From Pseudomonas sp. Seg1 (GTDB taxonomy: Bacteria > Pseudomonadota > Gammaproteobacteria > Pseudomonadales > Pseudomonadaceae), in NCBI RefSeq assembly GCF_018326005.1, contig NZ_AP021903.1, forward strand, positions 6,259,501 through 6,323,500: 64,000 bases of DNA, written 5' to 3'. Positions 36,832 to 46,030 of the stretch are shown in pieces. The notes beneath the pieces were generated by a model that saw nothing but the letters and a program-made list of their open reading frames with translations, had not been told where the DNA came from and ran no database searches. Position 1 is the first letter of the stretch. Each line of letters starts with the position of its first letter. The translations under genes were made by a program, and so were the position numbers.

Positions 36832-38047
36832 TTCGCTGGCGACAGCCATACAGCCCGATGCCGCTGAGCAGGCTGTAACCGAGCAGGCCGGCCCACACCA
36901 ACGGGCTGGCCGGCCATAGCCCGACCAGCGGCGCCAGCCACACCAATGGCAGGTTCAACGCCAGCCGCAGCAGTTCTACCTTCAGCGCCCACGGGCGATT
37001 CTCCAGGGTTACGCCCAACCCAAACACACCGAACGCCACCGCGCCCCAGCCGAGCATCAACGCGGCGATCGGCAGGCTGTGTTCCAGATTCATCAAGTAA
37101 CTGCCCAACGCGATATAGACGCAGAACTGCAGCGCCACGTACCACTGCTGGCGGCGCTCAAGCGGCACTTCGAATTTACGGAACCGGGTCAGATCCGGTT
37201 TGCTCATCGGGTACTTCGCCGCGACGTCCGCCGGCCGCCAACCCGTGCGCATGAACCAGATCCGCAGCTTGTCCCACCGACTCTCGGCCCGCCGCGCGTC
37301 ATCCCACAACTGCGTATAAAACTGCAGATTGGCCCACAGCGGATTCCAGCTCGCCAGCGGCGTGGTCACGCCGAAAATCACCGGTTCGTTGTCGTCCTCT
37401 TCTTGATACGTGCCGAACAGCCGATCCCAAAGAATGAACACCCCGCCGTAGTTGCGATCCATGTAGAGAGCGTTCTGTGCATGGTGAGCCCGATGATTGG
37501 ATGGCGTGACGAAGCACCACTCGAACCAGCCGAGTTTGGGAATGTGCTTGGTGTGCACCCAGAATTGATAAAGCAGGTTCAGCGCCGCGACGCTGACGAA
37601 CACCAGCAGCGGCACGCCGAGCACGGCCATCGGCAGGTAAAAAATCCAGCCGAGCAGAAACCCGGTACTGGTCTGGCGCAACGCAGTGGAGAGGTTGTAC
37701 TCCTCGCTCTGGTGATGCACCGAGTGCGCCGCCCAGAGGATGTTGCGCTCATGCCCCATGCGGTGCAGCCAGTAGTAGCAGAAGTCATAGAGGACGAAGG
37801 CAAACACCCAGACCCAGGAGCTATCCACCGGCAATCTGAACAGCGCCAGATGATCAAGGGCAAAGGCATAGGTCACCAGGCCCACGCCCTTGGTCAGCAA
37901 GCCCGTGGTAGTCGACAGCACTCCGGTGCTGATGCTGTTCACCGCGTCGGCCAGGCGATAGTTGCTCACCCCGCGCCAACGGTCGGCGATCAGTTCCACC
38001 GCGATCAACACCAGGAAAAACGGCACCGCATACAGAATGAAGTCCAT
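36812..38047 (-). CDS. Sterol desaturase/fatty acid hydroxylase family protein
   Basis: 411 residues from MDFILYAVPFFLVLIAVELI, with CAGGA upstream. A membrane-bound di-iron enzyme with the three histidine boxes: HRMGH (about 95-99), HSVHH (about 108-112) and HRAHH (about 180-184). Several membrane helices lie on either side, and an additional helical C-terminal membrane region (about 310-411) extends beyond the core domain. The family includes sterol desaturases, carotenoid hydroxylases and alkylglycerol monooxygenase. The substrate in Pseudomonas is unknown. Confidence 0.88.
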   Translation of the reverse strand: MDFILYAVPFFLVLIAVELIADRWRGVSNYRLADAVNSISTGVLSTTTGLLTKGVGLVTYAFALDHLALFRLPVDSSWVWVFAFVLYDFCYYWLHRMGHERNILWAAHSVHHQSEEYNLSTALRQTSTGFLLGWIFYLPMAVLGVPLLVFVSVAALNLLYQFWVHTKHIPKLGWFEWCFVTPSNHRAHHAQNALYMDRNYGGVFILWDRLFGTYQEEDDNEPVIFGVTTPLASWNPLWANLQFYTQLWDDARRAESRWDKLRIWFMRTGWRPADVAAKYPMSKPDLTRFRKFEVPLERRQQWYVALQFCVYIALGSYLMNLEHSLPIAALMLGWGAVAFGVFGLGVTLENRPWALKVELLRLALNLPLVWLAPLVGLWPASPLVWAGLLGYSLLSGIGLYGCRQRITRLAS

Positions 38048-38162
38048 GACGCGTCCTGACTGGAATACCAAGGACAGATCCTAGGTGTAGCCGCCCCTTA
38101 ACCCTATGGCAACACGCGACAAATTAGTGGACATTTAGCGCCATGAATCTGGAGAGAAACCC

Positions 38163-38831
38163 ATGAGCAAAAAAGTTGCAGTGATCCTGTCCGGCAGTGG
38201 CGTATACGACGGCGCCGAAATCCACGAGAGCGTCATCACCCTGCTGCGCCTCGATCAACGCGGCGCGCAGGTGCAGTGCTTCGCGCCGAACATCGCGCAA
38301 TTGCATGTGATCAATCACCTGACCGGTGAAGAAATGCCCGAGTCGCGCAATGTGCTGGTGGAATCGGCACGCATCGCTCGCGGCAACATCAAGGACATCC
38401 GCGAGGCCGATGTCGACGACTTCGATGCGCTGATCGTGCCGGGCGGTTTTGGCGCAGCGAAAAACCTTTCAAACTTCGCCGTCGAGGGCGCTGGTTGCAC
38501 CGTGCAGCCTGAGGTTCTGGCGTTGGCCGAAGCGTTCGCCGAAGCGGGCAAACCGGTCGGTCTGATGTGCATCTCGCCGGCACTCGCGGCAAAGATCTAC
38601 GGCCCGGGCGTGACCTGCACCATCGGCAATGACGCCGACACCGCCACGGCGATGAACAAGATGGGCGCAACTCACGAAGACTGCGCGGTGACCGACATCG
38701 TCGAAGACAAGGCGCGCAAACTGGTGACTACCCCGGCGTACATGCTGGCGCAGAACATCAGCGAAGCGGCGTCGGGGATCAACAAACTCGTCGACCGCGT
38801 ACTTGAACTGACCCACGAGAACGATGCCTGA
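38163..38831 (+). CDS. elbB: Isoprenoid biosynthesis glyoxalase ElbB
   Basis: A 222-residue DJ-1/PfpI-superfamily protein beginning MSKKVAVILSGSGVYDGAEIHESV, as in E. coli ElbB (glyoxalase activity reported, earlier linked to isoprenoid synthesis). The nucleophile cysteine is in KPVGLMCISPALAA near residue 138. The oxyanion region is LIVPGGFGAAKNLSNFA. GGAGAG precedes the start. Monocistronic by appearance. Confidence 0.92.
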   Translation: MSKKVAVILSGSGVYDGAEIHESVITLLRLDQRGAQVQCFAPNIAQLHVINHLTGEEMPESRNVLVESARIARGNIKDIREADVDDFDALIVPGGFGAAKNLSNFAVEGAGCTVQPEVLALAEAFAEAGKPVGLMCISPALAAKIYGPGVTCTIGNDADTATAMNKMGATHEDCAVTDIVEDKARKLVTTPAYMLAQNISEAASGINKLVDRVLELTHENDA

Positions 38832-38845
38832 TTCTCCCGCACGAT

Positions 38846-38972
38846 CGTTCCCACGCTCTGCGTGGGAATGCCGCCATAGGCGCTCCGCGCCTGCTCACTT
38901 CGGCGGTACATTTGCGGTGAGGCCGGAACGCGGAGCGTCCCAAGATGCGTTCCCACGCGGAGCATGGGAACG
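38846..38972. repeat. Inverted repeat element, CGTTCCCACGCTCTGCGTGGGAA family
   Basis: Each end carries a CGTTCCCACGC..GCGTGGGAACG-type hairpin (38846-38870 and 38948-38972). The middle contains further complementary parts (GGCGCTCCGCGCC; CGGAACGCGGAGCGTCC). It lies between convergent elbB and the yaiI-like gene. Only one copy is in this window. It resembles an intergenic repeat family common in fluorescent pseudomonads. Confidence 0.75.
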
Positions 38973-38986
38973 AGCGTTCGTAAGGC

Positions 38987-39442
38987 TCAGGGTTTGCGGG
39001 TCAGACGCGTGATGATCCAGTCCAGCGCATTGGCGAACGCCTGCTTCTCGCGATCGCCGAACGGTGCGGGGCCGCCACTCATCTGACCCTGCTCACGCAG
39101 ATCGGTGAACAGGTTGCGCACGGCCAGGCGCTCGCCCATGTTCTGCGCATCGAACTCCTTGCCGCGCGGATCCAGCGCCGCCACGCCCTTCTTCACCAGC
39201 CGATCGGCCAGCGGGATATCGCTGCAGATCACCAGCTCACCAGGCACCGCGTGCTCGACCAGATAATCGTCCGCCGCATCCGGGCCGCTCGGCACCACGA
39301 TCAGCTTGACGATGGCCAGCCCCGGTTTGGTCTGCGGCTGCCCGGCCACCAGCACCACCTCGAACTGGCGCTTGAGGGCGAACTTCACCACCAGATCCTT
39401 CGCCTGCCGAGGGCAGGCGTCGGCATCGATCCATACACGCAT
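38987..39442 (-). CDS. YaiI/YqxD (UPF0178) family protein
   Basis: 151 residues from MRVWIDADACPRQAKDLVVK; an ATG lies one codon earlier, and GAGG lies just upstream. The frame further upstream is REP sequence and should not be translated. DADACP and the later CSDIPLADRLVKKG (residues about 75-88) and DPRGKEF are diagnostic. The fold is PIN-like, so a nuclease role has been suggested, but no activity is established. Confidence 0.88.
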   Translation of the reverse strand: MRVWIDADACPRQAKDLVVKFALKRQFEVVLVAGQPQTKPGLAIVKLIVVPSGPDAADDYLVEHAVPGELVICSDIPLADRLVKKGVAALDPRGKEFDAQNMGERLAVRNLFTDLREQGQMSGGPAPFGDREKQAFANALDWIITRLTRKP

Positions 39443-39469
39443 CATCTTTTCCTCTTCCCAAAAAGCATC

Positions 39470-39527
39470 GCGGGCAAGCCCGCTCCCACAGGTTACGCGC
39501 AAATCCTGTGGGAGCGGGCTTGCCCGC
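39470..39527. repeat. Short REPIN, GGGC-stem type
   Basis: gcgggcaagcccgctcccac and its inverted partner are only about 17 bases apart, giving a compact 58-base element between the cytochrome c/FTR1 gene and the yaiI-like gene. Confidence 0.9.
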
Positions 39528-39550
39528 GAATGTGAGCGCAGCGAATGCGG

Positions 39551-41446
39551 TTAAGCGGTGACCCGCTTCTTCTCGGCCACCCAACTGCGCCCGTACAACA
39601 CAACAATCGCCAGGATCGCCACAGCCTGCGCCGTCAGCGAATAGGCATCGGCGTGAATCCCCAGCCAATCGAACTCGAAGAACGCCACCGGCCGCGTGCC
39701 GAAGATTCCGGCTTCCTGCAACGCCTTCACGCCATGCCCGGCAAACACCACCGACAGCGCGCACAGCAGCGCGGCGTTGATGCTGAAGAACAGTGTCAGC
39801 GGTAGTTTCGCCGAACCGCGCAGGATCACCCACGCCAGACCGACCAGCAGCACCAGCGCCGTCGCCCCACCGGCGAGCACCGCGTCATGCCCGGCAGGAC
39901 CGGCCTGCAGCCACAGGGTTTCGTAGAACAGGATCACTTCGAAGAGTTCGCGATAGACCGAGAAGAACGCCAGAATCGCAAAACCAAAACGCCCGCCGCC
40001 GCCCACCAGGCTGCTCTTGATGTAATCCTGCCAGGCCGCTGCGTGGCGACGGTCGTGCATCCACACGCCGAGCCACAACACCATCACACTGGCGAACAGC
40101 GCCGTCGCACCTTCCAGAAGCTCACGTTGCGAACCGCTGACGTCGATCACGTACGCCGCCAGCGCCCAAGTGCCGAGGCCGGCCAGCAACGCCAGGCCCC
40201 AACCGACGTTGACGCTGCGCACCGCCGATTGCTGACCGGTGTTGCGCAGGAACGCGAGGATCGCCGCCAGCACCAGAATCGCTTCCAGACCTTCACGCAG
40301 CAGAATCAGCAGGCCGGAAATGTAGCTCAGCGACCAGCTCAGGCCATCGCTGCCGAGCAACCCGGCGGACTCTTTGAGTTTGGCTTTCGCCGCGTCCAGA
40401 CGTTGTTCGGCCTGCGCCACCGGCAGGCCGTCCTGCAACGACTGCCGGTAAGCCATCAACGACTTCTCGGTGTCCTTGCGCACGTTGGCGTCGACGTTAT
40501 CCAGCGAACTTTCAACCAGTTCGAAACCTTCCAGATACGCCGCTACCGACAGGTCGTAGGCCTGATCGTGTTCTCCGGCGCGGTAAGCCGCGAGGCTCTT
40601 GTCCAGGGTTGCTGCGGTGTAGTCGAGCAACTGCGCCGGGCCGCGTTTGACCTGCGGCGGCTGTGCACGTTGGGCACGGAACGTCGCAGCGGCTTGCGGA
40701 CCTTCGGCGGCCTGCACTTCGGCCGGCGTCTGGCGAGCCAGATCGGCGATGTTGTAGGTTTTCTCGGAGGTGGCCGCCGCGGCGTCGGCGCTGAAGCCGG
40801 CGATGTAGGTGGCCAGATCCCAACGCTGACGATCATCCAGTTGATCGGCAAACGCCGGCATGTCGGTGCCTTCGACGCCTTGGCCGAGGGTGTTGTAGAT
40901 CGCGTACAGACTCAGGTGATCCAGACGCGCCGCGTCACGCAGATTGGCCGGCGCTGGCGTCATGCCCAGACCTGCCGGACCGTCGCCGGCGCCGCTGTCG
41001 CCGTGGCACACCGAGCAGTTTTGCGCATACAGCGGCGCGCCACGGGTCGGATCTGGGGTGATGATCGGCGCCTGGCTGACTTCATACGCCACGGCCAGTT
41101 GTGCGCCCAGTTGCCGGGCCTGACGGGCAACGTCGGCGCCGTCCTGCTTCGCCGTGATCGCCGCGTGCAGCGCTTCGATACCCTGCTCCAGCGCCGCTTT
41201 CTCGGGTTTGGCCGGCATGTCGGCGATCAAGCCTTGCAGCGCCTGAGTGAACTCGAGCTGCTCGCGATATTCGGAGTCGTCGACGACTTTGCCCGCCGCG
41301 ACCGTCTGCGGGTAGTCGGCGCTGATGTAATCAAGCAGGTGCAGCGCTTGCGGTGCGCCTTCCACGGTATCGGCCAGCAGGTTGAAGCTGCTCAGGGCGC
41401 ACAACGGAAACACCAGCCAGGCCAGAAATCGGGACGAGGCAGTCAT
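39551..41446 (-). CDS. Cytochrome c / FTR1 iron permease fusion
   Basis: 631 residues. After a signal peptide (to about residue 26) comes a c-type cytochrome domain with the haem motif CSVCH (near residue 146) and a distal methionine in EGTDMPAFADQL. A helical linker (about 240-360) leads to an FTR1/EfeU-type permease with seven helices and two REGLE-like motifs: LLREGLEAILVLAAILAF and YRELFEVILFYETLW. FTR1 permeases import iron as ferric ion after oxidation, so the fused cytochrome could carry the electrons removed. The mechanism is inference. No multicopper oxidase gene is adjacent. Confidence 0.9.
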   Translation of the reverse strand: MTASSRFLAWLVFPLCALSSFNLLADTVEGAPQALHLLDYISADYPQTVAAGKVVDDSEYREQLEFTQALQGLIADMPAKPEKAALEQGIEALHAAITAKQDGADVARQARQLGAQLAVAYEVSQAPIITPDPTRGAPLYAQNCSVCHGDSGAGDGPAGLGMTPAPANLRDAARLDHLSLYAIYNTLGQGVEGTDMPAFADQLDDRQRWDLATYIAGFSADAAAATSEKTYNIADLARQTPAEVQAAEGPQAAATFRAQRAQPPQVKRGPAQLLDYTAATLDKSLAAYRAGEHDQAYDLSVAAYLEGFELVESSLDNVDANVRKDTEKSLMAYRQSLQDGLPVAQAEQRLDAAKAKLKESAGLLGSDGLSWSLSYISGLLILLREGLEAILVLAAILAFLRNTGQQSAVRSVNVGWGLALLAGLGTWALAAYVIDVSGSQRELLEGATALFASVMVLWLGVWMHDRRHAAAWQDYIKSSLVGGGGRFGFAILAFFSVYRELFEVILFYETLWLQAGPAGHDAVLAGGATALVLLVGLAWVILRGSAKLPLTLFFSINAALLCALSVVFAGHGVKALQEAGIFGTRPVAFFEFDWLGIHADAYSLTAQAVAILAIVVLYGRSWVAEKKRVTA

Positions 41447-41531
41447 GAAGAGGTCTCAAGTGGAAATGCGAAGTTACATATTGTTCACTTCGAACACGTT
41501 TCCCTCAAGCTTTGTCGGCGTTTCGGCGTTT

Positions 41532-42431
41532 TTAACGCGTGGGTGTGCTCAGGTTCCGGTAATGCTCGGTCATGAAATCAACGAACACTTTGACCTTCAG
41601 TGCGACATGTCGGGCATGCGGATACAGCGCGTAATAATGCCGCTGGCCGAGGGTGCAGTTGGGCAGGATCTGCACCAGCCGCCCGCTCAACAAGTCGTCC
41701 TGCACCGTGGCCCGGGTGAATGAGGCGATGCCGACACCGGCCAGCGCGGCAGCATGCAGTGAGCTGATCGAGTTCGCCTTGAAGTGACCTTGTGCCCTGA
41801 GCGGCGTGGTTGCTCCGCGCGCATCGGACAACAACCAGTCGCTGCCACCGGCAAACGCCAACAATTGATGCCCGGTCAACTCCCGGGCCTGACGCACCAG
41901 ACCATGGCGCGCCACATAAGCCGGCGATGCCACCAGCAACATGTCCGAGACCGTGAGCAATCGCGCCACCAATGACGAGTCCGCCAGTGGCCCGCAAATG
42001 CGCAGCGCAACATCGAAACCTTCGGCAATCAGATCGACGAAGCGGTCGTCGCAGGACAGATCGACGTCAATGTCGGGGTAACGCTGCTGAAACGCCGGGA
42101 GCCAGTTCGCCAGCTCCAGCGTGCCGATCACCATCGGTGCGCTGATACGCAGGACGCCGCTGGGACTTTCATGGGCCTGACCGACTGCGATGGCGGCTTG
42201 ATCCAGTCGATCAAGAATGTCCACGCACGCGGCGTAATACTGCTGCCCGGCGGTGGTCAAGCTGAAGCGCCGGGTGTTGCGGTTGATCAACCGCGTGCCG
42301 AGCTCGGTTTCCAACTGCTGCAATTGCCGGGAAACGGTCGAGTGCGTGGTGTCGAGTCGCTCGGCGGCGGCGCTGAAGCCGCGACACTCGACGATGCAAC
42401 GAAACGCACGCATGGCCAGCAGTTGATTCAT
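41532..42431 (-). CDS. LysR family transcriptional regulator
   Basis: 299 residues. The N-terminal helix-turn-helix (MNQLLAMRAFRCIVECRGFSAAAERLDTTHSTVSRQLQQLE, written here in part) is followed by a periplasmic-binding-like effector domain (about 90-295). It lies 85 bases upstream of the cytochrome c/FTR1 gene on the same strand and diverges from the lipoprotein cluster with a 178-base gap. By LysR custom the divergent cluster is a plausible target. That is inference. The effector is unknown. Confidence 0.9.
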   Translation of the reverse strand: MNQLLAMRAFRCIVECRGFSAAAERLDTTHSTVSRQLQQLETELGTRLINRNTRRFSLTTAGQQYYAACVDILDRLDQAAIAVGQAHESPSGVLRISAPMVIGTLELANWLPAFQQRYPDIDVDLSCDDRFVDLIAEGFDVALRICGPLADSSLVARLLTVSDMLLVASPAYVARHGLVRQARELTGHQLLAFAGGSDWLLSDARGATTPLRAQGHFKANSISSLHAAALAGVGIASFTRATVQDDLLSGRLVQILPNCTLGQRHYYALYPHARHVALKVKVFVDFMTEHYRNLSTPTR

Positions 42432-42609
42432 TGAAGTCCCGGACTCAGTGAAAGACAGGTGGCCAAGGCTAGCTCAATCCACTCGGCCATCCCACCTGTA
42501 ACCGTTGCAGGGCACGAAGTGTCGGCGCAAAACAGAGCAGCATATGGCCACTACTCACCTCTATACTGCGTCGACTTGTCGTTTTTCTGCTCAAGGATGA
42601 CCCCTTCCA

Positions 42610-44001
42610 ATGCGCCAATGCCTGTTGCTGCCCCTCATGATCGCGACCCTTGTGCAACTGGCGGGATGCGGCGCTTACCGCAATTACGACCTGGAACTGC
42701 AACAGACCACCGACCAGCTCAAGTCCGGCAACGTCGACGCCTCACTCGCACTGATCGAAGCGCACAACCCCGATGCCGAAAAGGATTTGCTCTATTACCT
42801 GGAGAAAGGTGCAGTCCTCAGTGCCGGCGGTGAGCTGCCGCAGAGTCAGGTGGCGTGGCGCAGTGCCGAACAGATGATCATTCAGCGTCAGGACACTATC
42901 GAAACCACCGGCGATAAATTGCTCGCCGCGATGGGCGATCACTGGGGCGGCATCATCAACGACAAGATTCGCCGTTACGATGGCTACGACTACGAAAAGG
43001 TCATGCTGACCACGCAAATGGCCCTCAACCAGTTGTCCGCGAATGACTTCGACGGCGCCCGGGCCGACATCAAGAAAACCCATGAGCGGGAAACGCTGAT
43101 CGCCCGTCAGCGAGAACTGGAATACGAACGCGTCGAAGCAGCGGCCAAGGCTCAGGGCGCGCGCGTGCACTACAAGGATCTGCAAGGTTACCCGGTAGTC
43201 ATGCTCGATTCGCCCGCCGTCATTGCGTTGAAAAACGGTTATCAGAGTGCGTTCAGCCACTATCTCGCCGGGTTCACCTACGAAGCGCTGGGTGAAAAGG
43301 ATCTCGCGGCACCGGGTTATCGTCAGGCCATTGAGCTGCGCCCGGACATGGCGTTTTTCCAGCAAGCATTACGCGACCTCGACAGCCCCGGACTCAAAGC
43401 CGACGAAAGCGACGTGCTGATCATCGTGCAAAGTGGCCTGGCGCCCGCGCGCAGTTCGGTGCGTGTGCCCTACCCGGTGAAGCTGGCGGACGGGCAAGTC
43501 ATCGTTGCCAATATCTCCTTCCCGGTGATGGTGCCCGACACCTCCACCCAGCCAATCAGCCAGGTCAGCATCGACGGGCGCCAGAAAAAGCTGATCGCGG
43601 TCAACAACATCACTGACATGTCCTTGCGGACGTTGCGTGACGATATGCCGGGGATTATTCAGCGCACCACCTACCGGGCATTCCTCGCAGCAGACGTTCA
43701 GGGCACCGACAATCGCCGCGATCCGAGCAAGGCCTCATACGTGACTCACTGGGATGGTTTCGAGCAGGCCGATACACGCACTTGGCGCACCCTGCCCAAT
43801 CTCACACAGGTCGCGCGTTTGCGCCTGAAAAAGGGCGATCACCTGATCAGCCTGCCGAATGCCACTGCGCCGCTGAAAATCCGTATCGATCAGAACCGTC
43901 AGATGATTGGCCTGCGCGTGCTGGGAGACCGTATCTTCGCGAATGGCAGCGCTTTTCAGCCCGGTGCTTCTGCGGTCAACCGCGTATCCGGCCTGAAATA
44001 A
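42610..44001 (+). CDS. COG3014-family outer-membrane lipoprotein (first paralogue)
   Basis: 463 residues with a lipoprotein signal (MRQCLLLPLMIATLVQLAGC, lipid-modified Cys20). The body is helical and TPR-like, with KDLLYYLEKGAVL, RYDGYDYEKVMLTTQMALN, DFDGARADIKKTHERE, and FSHYLAGFTYEALGEKDLAA, then a beta-rich C-terminal half. It is clearly homologous along its whole length to the lipoprotein gene starting at 44210. No enzyme motif. In Vibrio and Shewanella COG3014 genes are, I believe, linked to ycfL and lpoB, as here. Confidence 0.85.
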   Translation: MRQCLLLPLMIATLVQLAGCGAYRNYDLELQQTTDQLKSGNVDASLALIEAHNPDAEKDLLYYLEKGAVLSAGGELPQSQVAWRSAEQMIIQRQDTIETTGDKLLAAMGDHWGGIINDKIRRYDGYDYEKVMLTTQMALNQLSANDFDGARADIKKTHERETLIARQRELEYERVEAAAKAQGARVHYKDLQGYPVVMLDSPAVIALKNGYQSAFSHYLAGFTYEALGEKDLAAPGYRQAIELRPDMAFFQQALRDLDSPGLKADESDVLIIVQSGLAPARSSVRVPYPVKLADGQVIVANISFPVMVPDTSTQPISQVSIDGRQKKLIAVNNITDMSLRTLRDDMPGIIQRTTYRAFLAADVQGTDNRRDPSKASYVTHWDGFEQADTRTWRTLPNLTQVARLRLKKGDHLISLPNATAPLKIRIDQNRQMIGLRVLGDRIFANGSAFQPGASAVNRVSGLK

Positions 44002-44039
44002 CTAATGGCACGAAACTAACAAATGCAATTAAAAAGCTA

Positions 44040-44068
44040 TTACATAGCCAGCACCGCCCGCCTATAAT
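44040..44068 (+). promoter_or_regulatory. Sigma70-type promoter before the second COG3014 gene
   Basis: TTACAT (44040-44045) and a perfect TATAAT (44063-44068) are 17 bases apart, about 140 bases before the start codon. It suggests that the second lipoprotein gene and those after it have their own promoter. Confidence 0.7.
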
Positions 44069-44209
44069 GCCGCGCCCTCGCTATTGCGAAACGGCATTAA
44101 AGCTCCTCTGGTTATGAGGAATTGGCAGGAGGCCAACGCCACTGTCGATGGGTCACACCAGCCCGACCAGCATCCGCGGCTGTAGTTACTCCAGGGAAGA
44201 AGTACCCCC

Positions 44210-45604
44210 ATGGCATTCCGCGCTCCCACTCTGATCGCGCTCAGCGCCGTCACTCTGCTGTCCGGCTGTTCGGCGTTTCGCAACTACGACTCCGAACTGG
44301 CACAGACCAACCAGCAACTGGCCTCCGGCAACGTCGACGCCGCGCTGACCTTGCTGGAAAAGAACAACACCGGCCCTGACAAAGACCTGCTCTATTACTT
44401 CGAGAAAGGTGAACTGCTGCGCGCCAAGGGCGACCTGTCCGGCAGCCAGAACGCCTGGACCAGCGCCGATGTAGTGGTCGGTCAGTGGGAAGATTCGGTC
44501 AAGCTCGACACCGGCAAATACCTCGCTCAGTTCGGCAGCTTCGTCGTCAACGACAAGGTTCGCCGCTACGAAGGTTACGACTACGAAAAAGTCATGCTGA
44601 CCACGCAGATGGCCCTGAACCTGCTGGCGGTGAATGACTTCGACGGCGCACGCACCGCGATCAAGAAGACTCACGAACGCGAAGCGGTGATCGCCGACCT
44701 GCGTGACAAGGAATACCTCAAGAGCGAGGAAGAGGCCGAGAAAGAAGGCATCAAGACTCAATACAAGGACCTGCAGGGCTATCCGGTCGCCAGCCTCGAC
44801 GCGCCGGAAGTGGTCAGCCTGAAAAACAGCTACCAGAGTGCGTTCAGCCATTACCTGGCCGGCTTCGTCTATGAAGCCCTCGGTGAAAAAGATCTGGCTG
44901 CGCCGGGCTACCGCAAGGCAGCCGAACTGCGCCCGAACACGCCGCTGCTGGAACAGGCGCTGGTCAACCTCGACAAGCCGAGCAAAAGCGACGACAGCGA
45001 CATCCTGATCGTCGTGCAAAGCGGCCTGGCGCCGTCCCGTGATTCGATTCGGGTGCCGCTGCCGTTGCCGATCTCCAACAACGTGGTGATCACCCCGCTG
45101 TCGTTCCCGATCATCAAGGCTGACACCTCCACCGCGCCATTCGCGCAGATCGGTGTCGACGGCCAGCAGGTCAATCTGACCGCCCTCAACAGCACCACCG
45201 CCATGTCCCGCCGCGCCTTGCGCGATGACATGCCGGGGATCATCGTGCGCACCACCGTGCGCGCGATCACCAAAGGCGTAGCGCAGAAGAAGATCAACGA
45301 AACCAACCCGCTGGCAGGTCTCGCGGTCGGTATTTCTTCAGCCGTGCTCGAAGGTGCCGATACCCGTACGTGGCGCACCCTGCCGGACAACACCCAAGTG
45401 GTGCGTCTGCGCCTGAAAAAGGGTGAGCATCAGGTTACCCTGCCGAGCGCCGTGGGCGGTTCGGTGGTCAAGGTCACCGTTGACCAGCGCTATCAAGTGA
45501 TCAGCCTGCGTGCCGTCGGCAATCAGGTGTTCGCTGGCGGTCTCGCCGCCCATGTCATCCCGAGCGCCGGCGCGACCAACGTGGCCAGCCTCAAACAACC
45601 TTAA
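44210..45604 (+). CDS. COG3014-family outer-membrane lipoprotein (second paralogue)
   Basis: 464 residues with a lipobox ending LLSGC (Cys20). It shares long blocks with the upstream paralogue: YEKVMLTTQMALN, FSHYLAGFVYEALGEKDLAA, LIVVQSGLAPSRDSIRVP, DDMPGIIVRTTVRA. The two probably arose by tandem duplication. It carries an insertion near residue 360 (AQKKINETNPLAGLAVG) absent from the first copy. It begins the ycfL-lpoB-like group downstream with short gaps (15 and 36 bases), indicating one transcript. Confidence 0.87.
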   Translation: MAFRAPTLIALSAVTLLSGCSAFRNYDSELAQTNQQLASGNVDAALTLLEKNNTGPDKDLLYYFEKGELLRAKGDLSGSQNAWTSADVVVGQWEDSVKLDTGKYLAQFGSFVVNDKVRRYEGYDYEKVMLTTQMALNLLAVNDFDGARTAIKKTHEREAVIADLRDKEYLKSEEEAEKEGIKTQYKDLQGYPVASLDAPEVVSLKNSYQSAFSHYLAGFVYEALGEKDLAAPGYRKAAELRPNTPLLEQALVNLDKPSKSDDSDILIVVQSGLAPSRDSIRVPLPLPISNNVVITPLSFPIIKADTSTAPFAQIGVDGQQVNLTALNSTTAMSRRALRDDMPGIIVRTTVRAITKGVAQKKINETNPLAGLAVGISSAVLEGADTRTWRTLPDNTQVVRLRLKKGEHQVTLPSAVGGSVVKVTVDQRYQVISLRAVGNQVFAGGLAAHVIPSAGATNVASLKQP

Positions 45605-45619
45605 GAACGGAGTCTTTGC

Positions 45620-45994
45620 ATGCGCTTCAAACTCATCGCCGTCGCCGCCCTCGCCTTGCTGGCGAGCGGCTGCGCCACCCCGCCGCCACCTGAGCCGGGC
45701 AGCGCCGCGAGCAAAGTCGTGGCCATGGGGCCGCAGAAACACATCGTCGTCGGCGCCATGCGCGTCGCCCGCGAAAACGGTTTCATGACCGTCAACGTGC
45801 AGTTGAGCAACACCCTCAACAGCAACAAGACGTTCTACTACCGCTTCGCCTGGCTCGGCCCGGAAGGTTTCCCGATTGCCGAGGAAGAAGTCTGGAAGAG
45901 CCAGATGATGTATGGCGCCCAGACCAGCTTCATCCAGGGCATCGCCCCGACCCCGAAAGCCGTGGACTTCCGTCTGGAACTCAAGACGCCGTAA
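45620..45994 (+). CDS. YcfL-like lipoprotein (COG5633)
   Basis: 124 residues with a lipoprotein signal (MRFKLIAVAALALLASGC, Cys18). The mature domain is a small beta-sandwich type: VVGAMRVARENGFMTVNVQL, SNKTFYYRFAWLGPEGFPI, IQGIAPTPKAVDFRLEL. E. coli ycfL lies immediately upstream of lpoB, and the same order is found here. Function is unknown. It probably acts at the outer membrane together with its neighbours. Confidence 0.82.
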   Translation: MRFKLIAVAALALLASGCATPPPPEPGSAASKVVAMGPQKHIVVGAMRVARENGFMTVNVQLSNTLNSNKTFYYRFAWLGPEGFPIAEEEVWKSQMMYGAQTSFIQGIAPTPKAVDFRLELKTP

Positions 45995-46030
45995 GCCCGC
46001 CACCCTATTTCTGATTTAGAGAACACTGCC

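Noticed and set aside
41447..41531. Fur box before the cytochrome c/FTR1 gene
   Set aside because: AT-rich stretches are present but do not approach the 19-bp Fur consensus.
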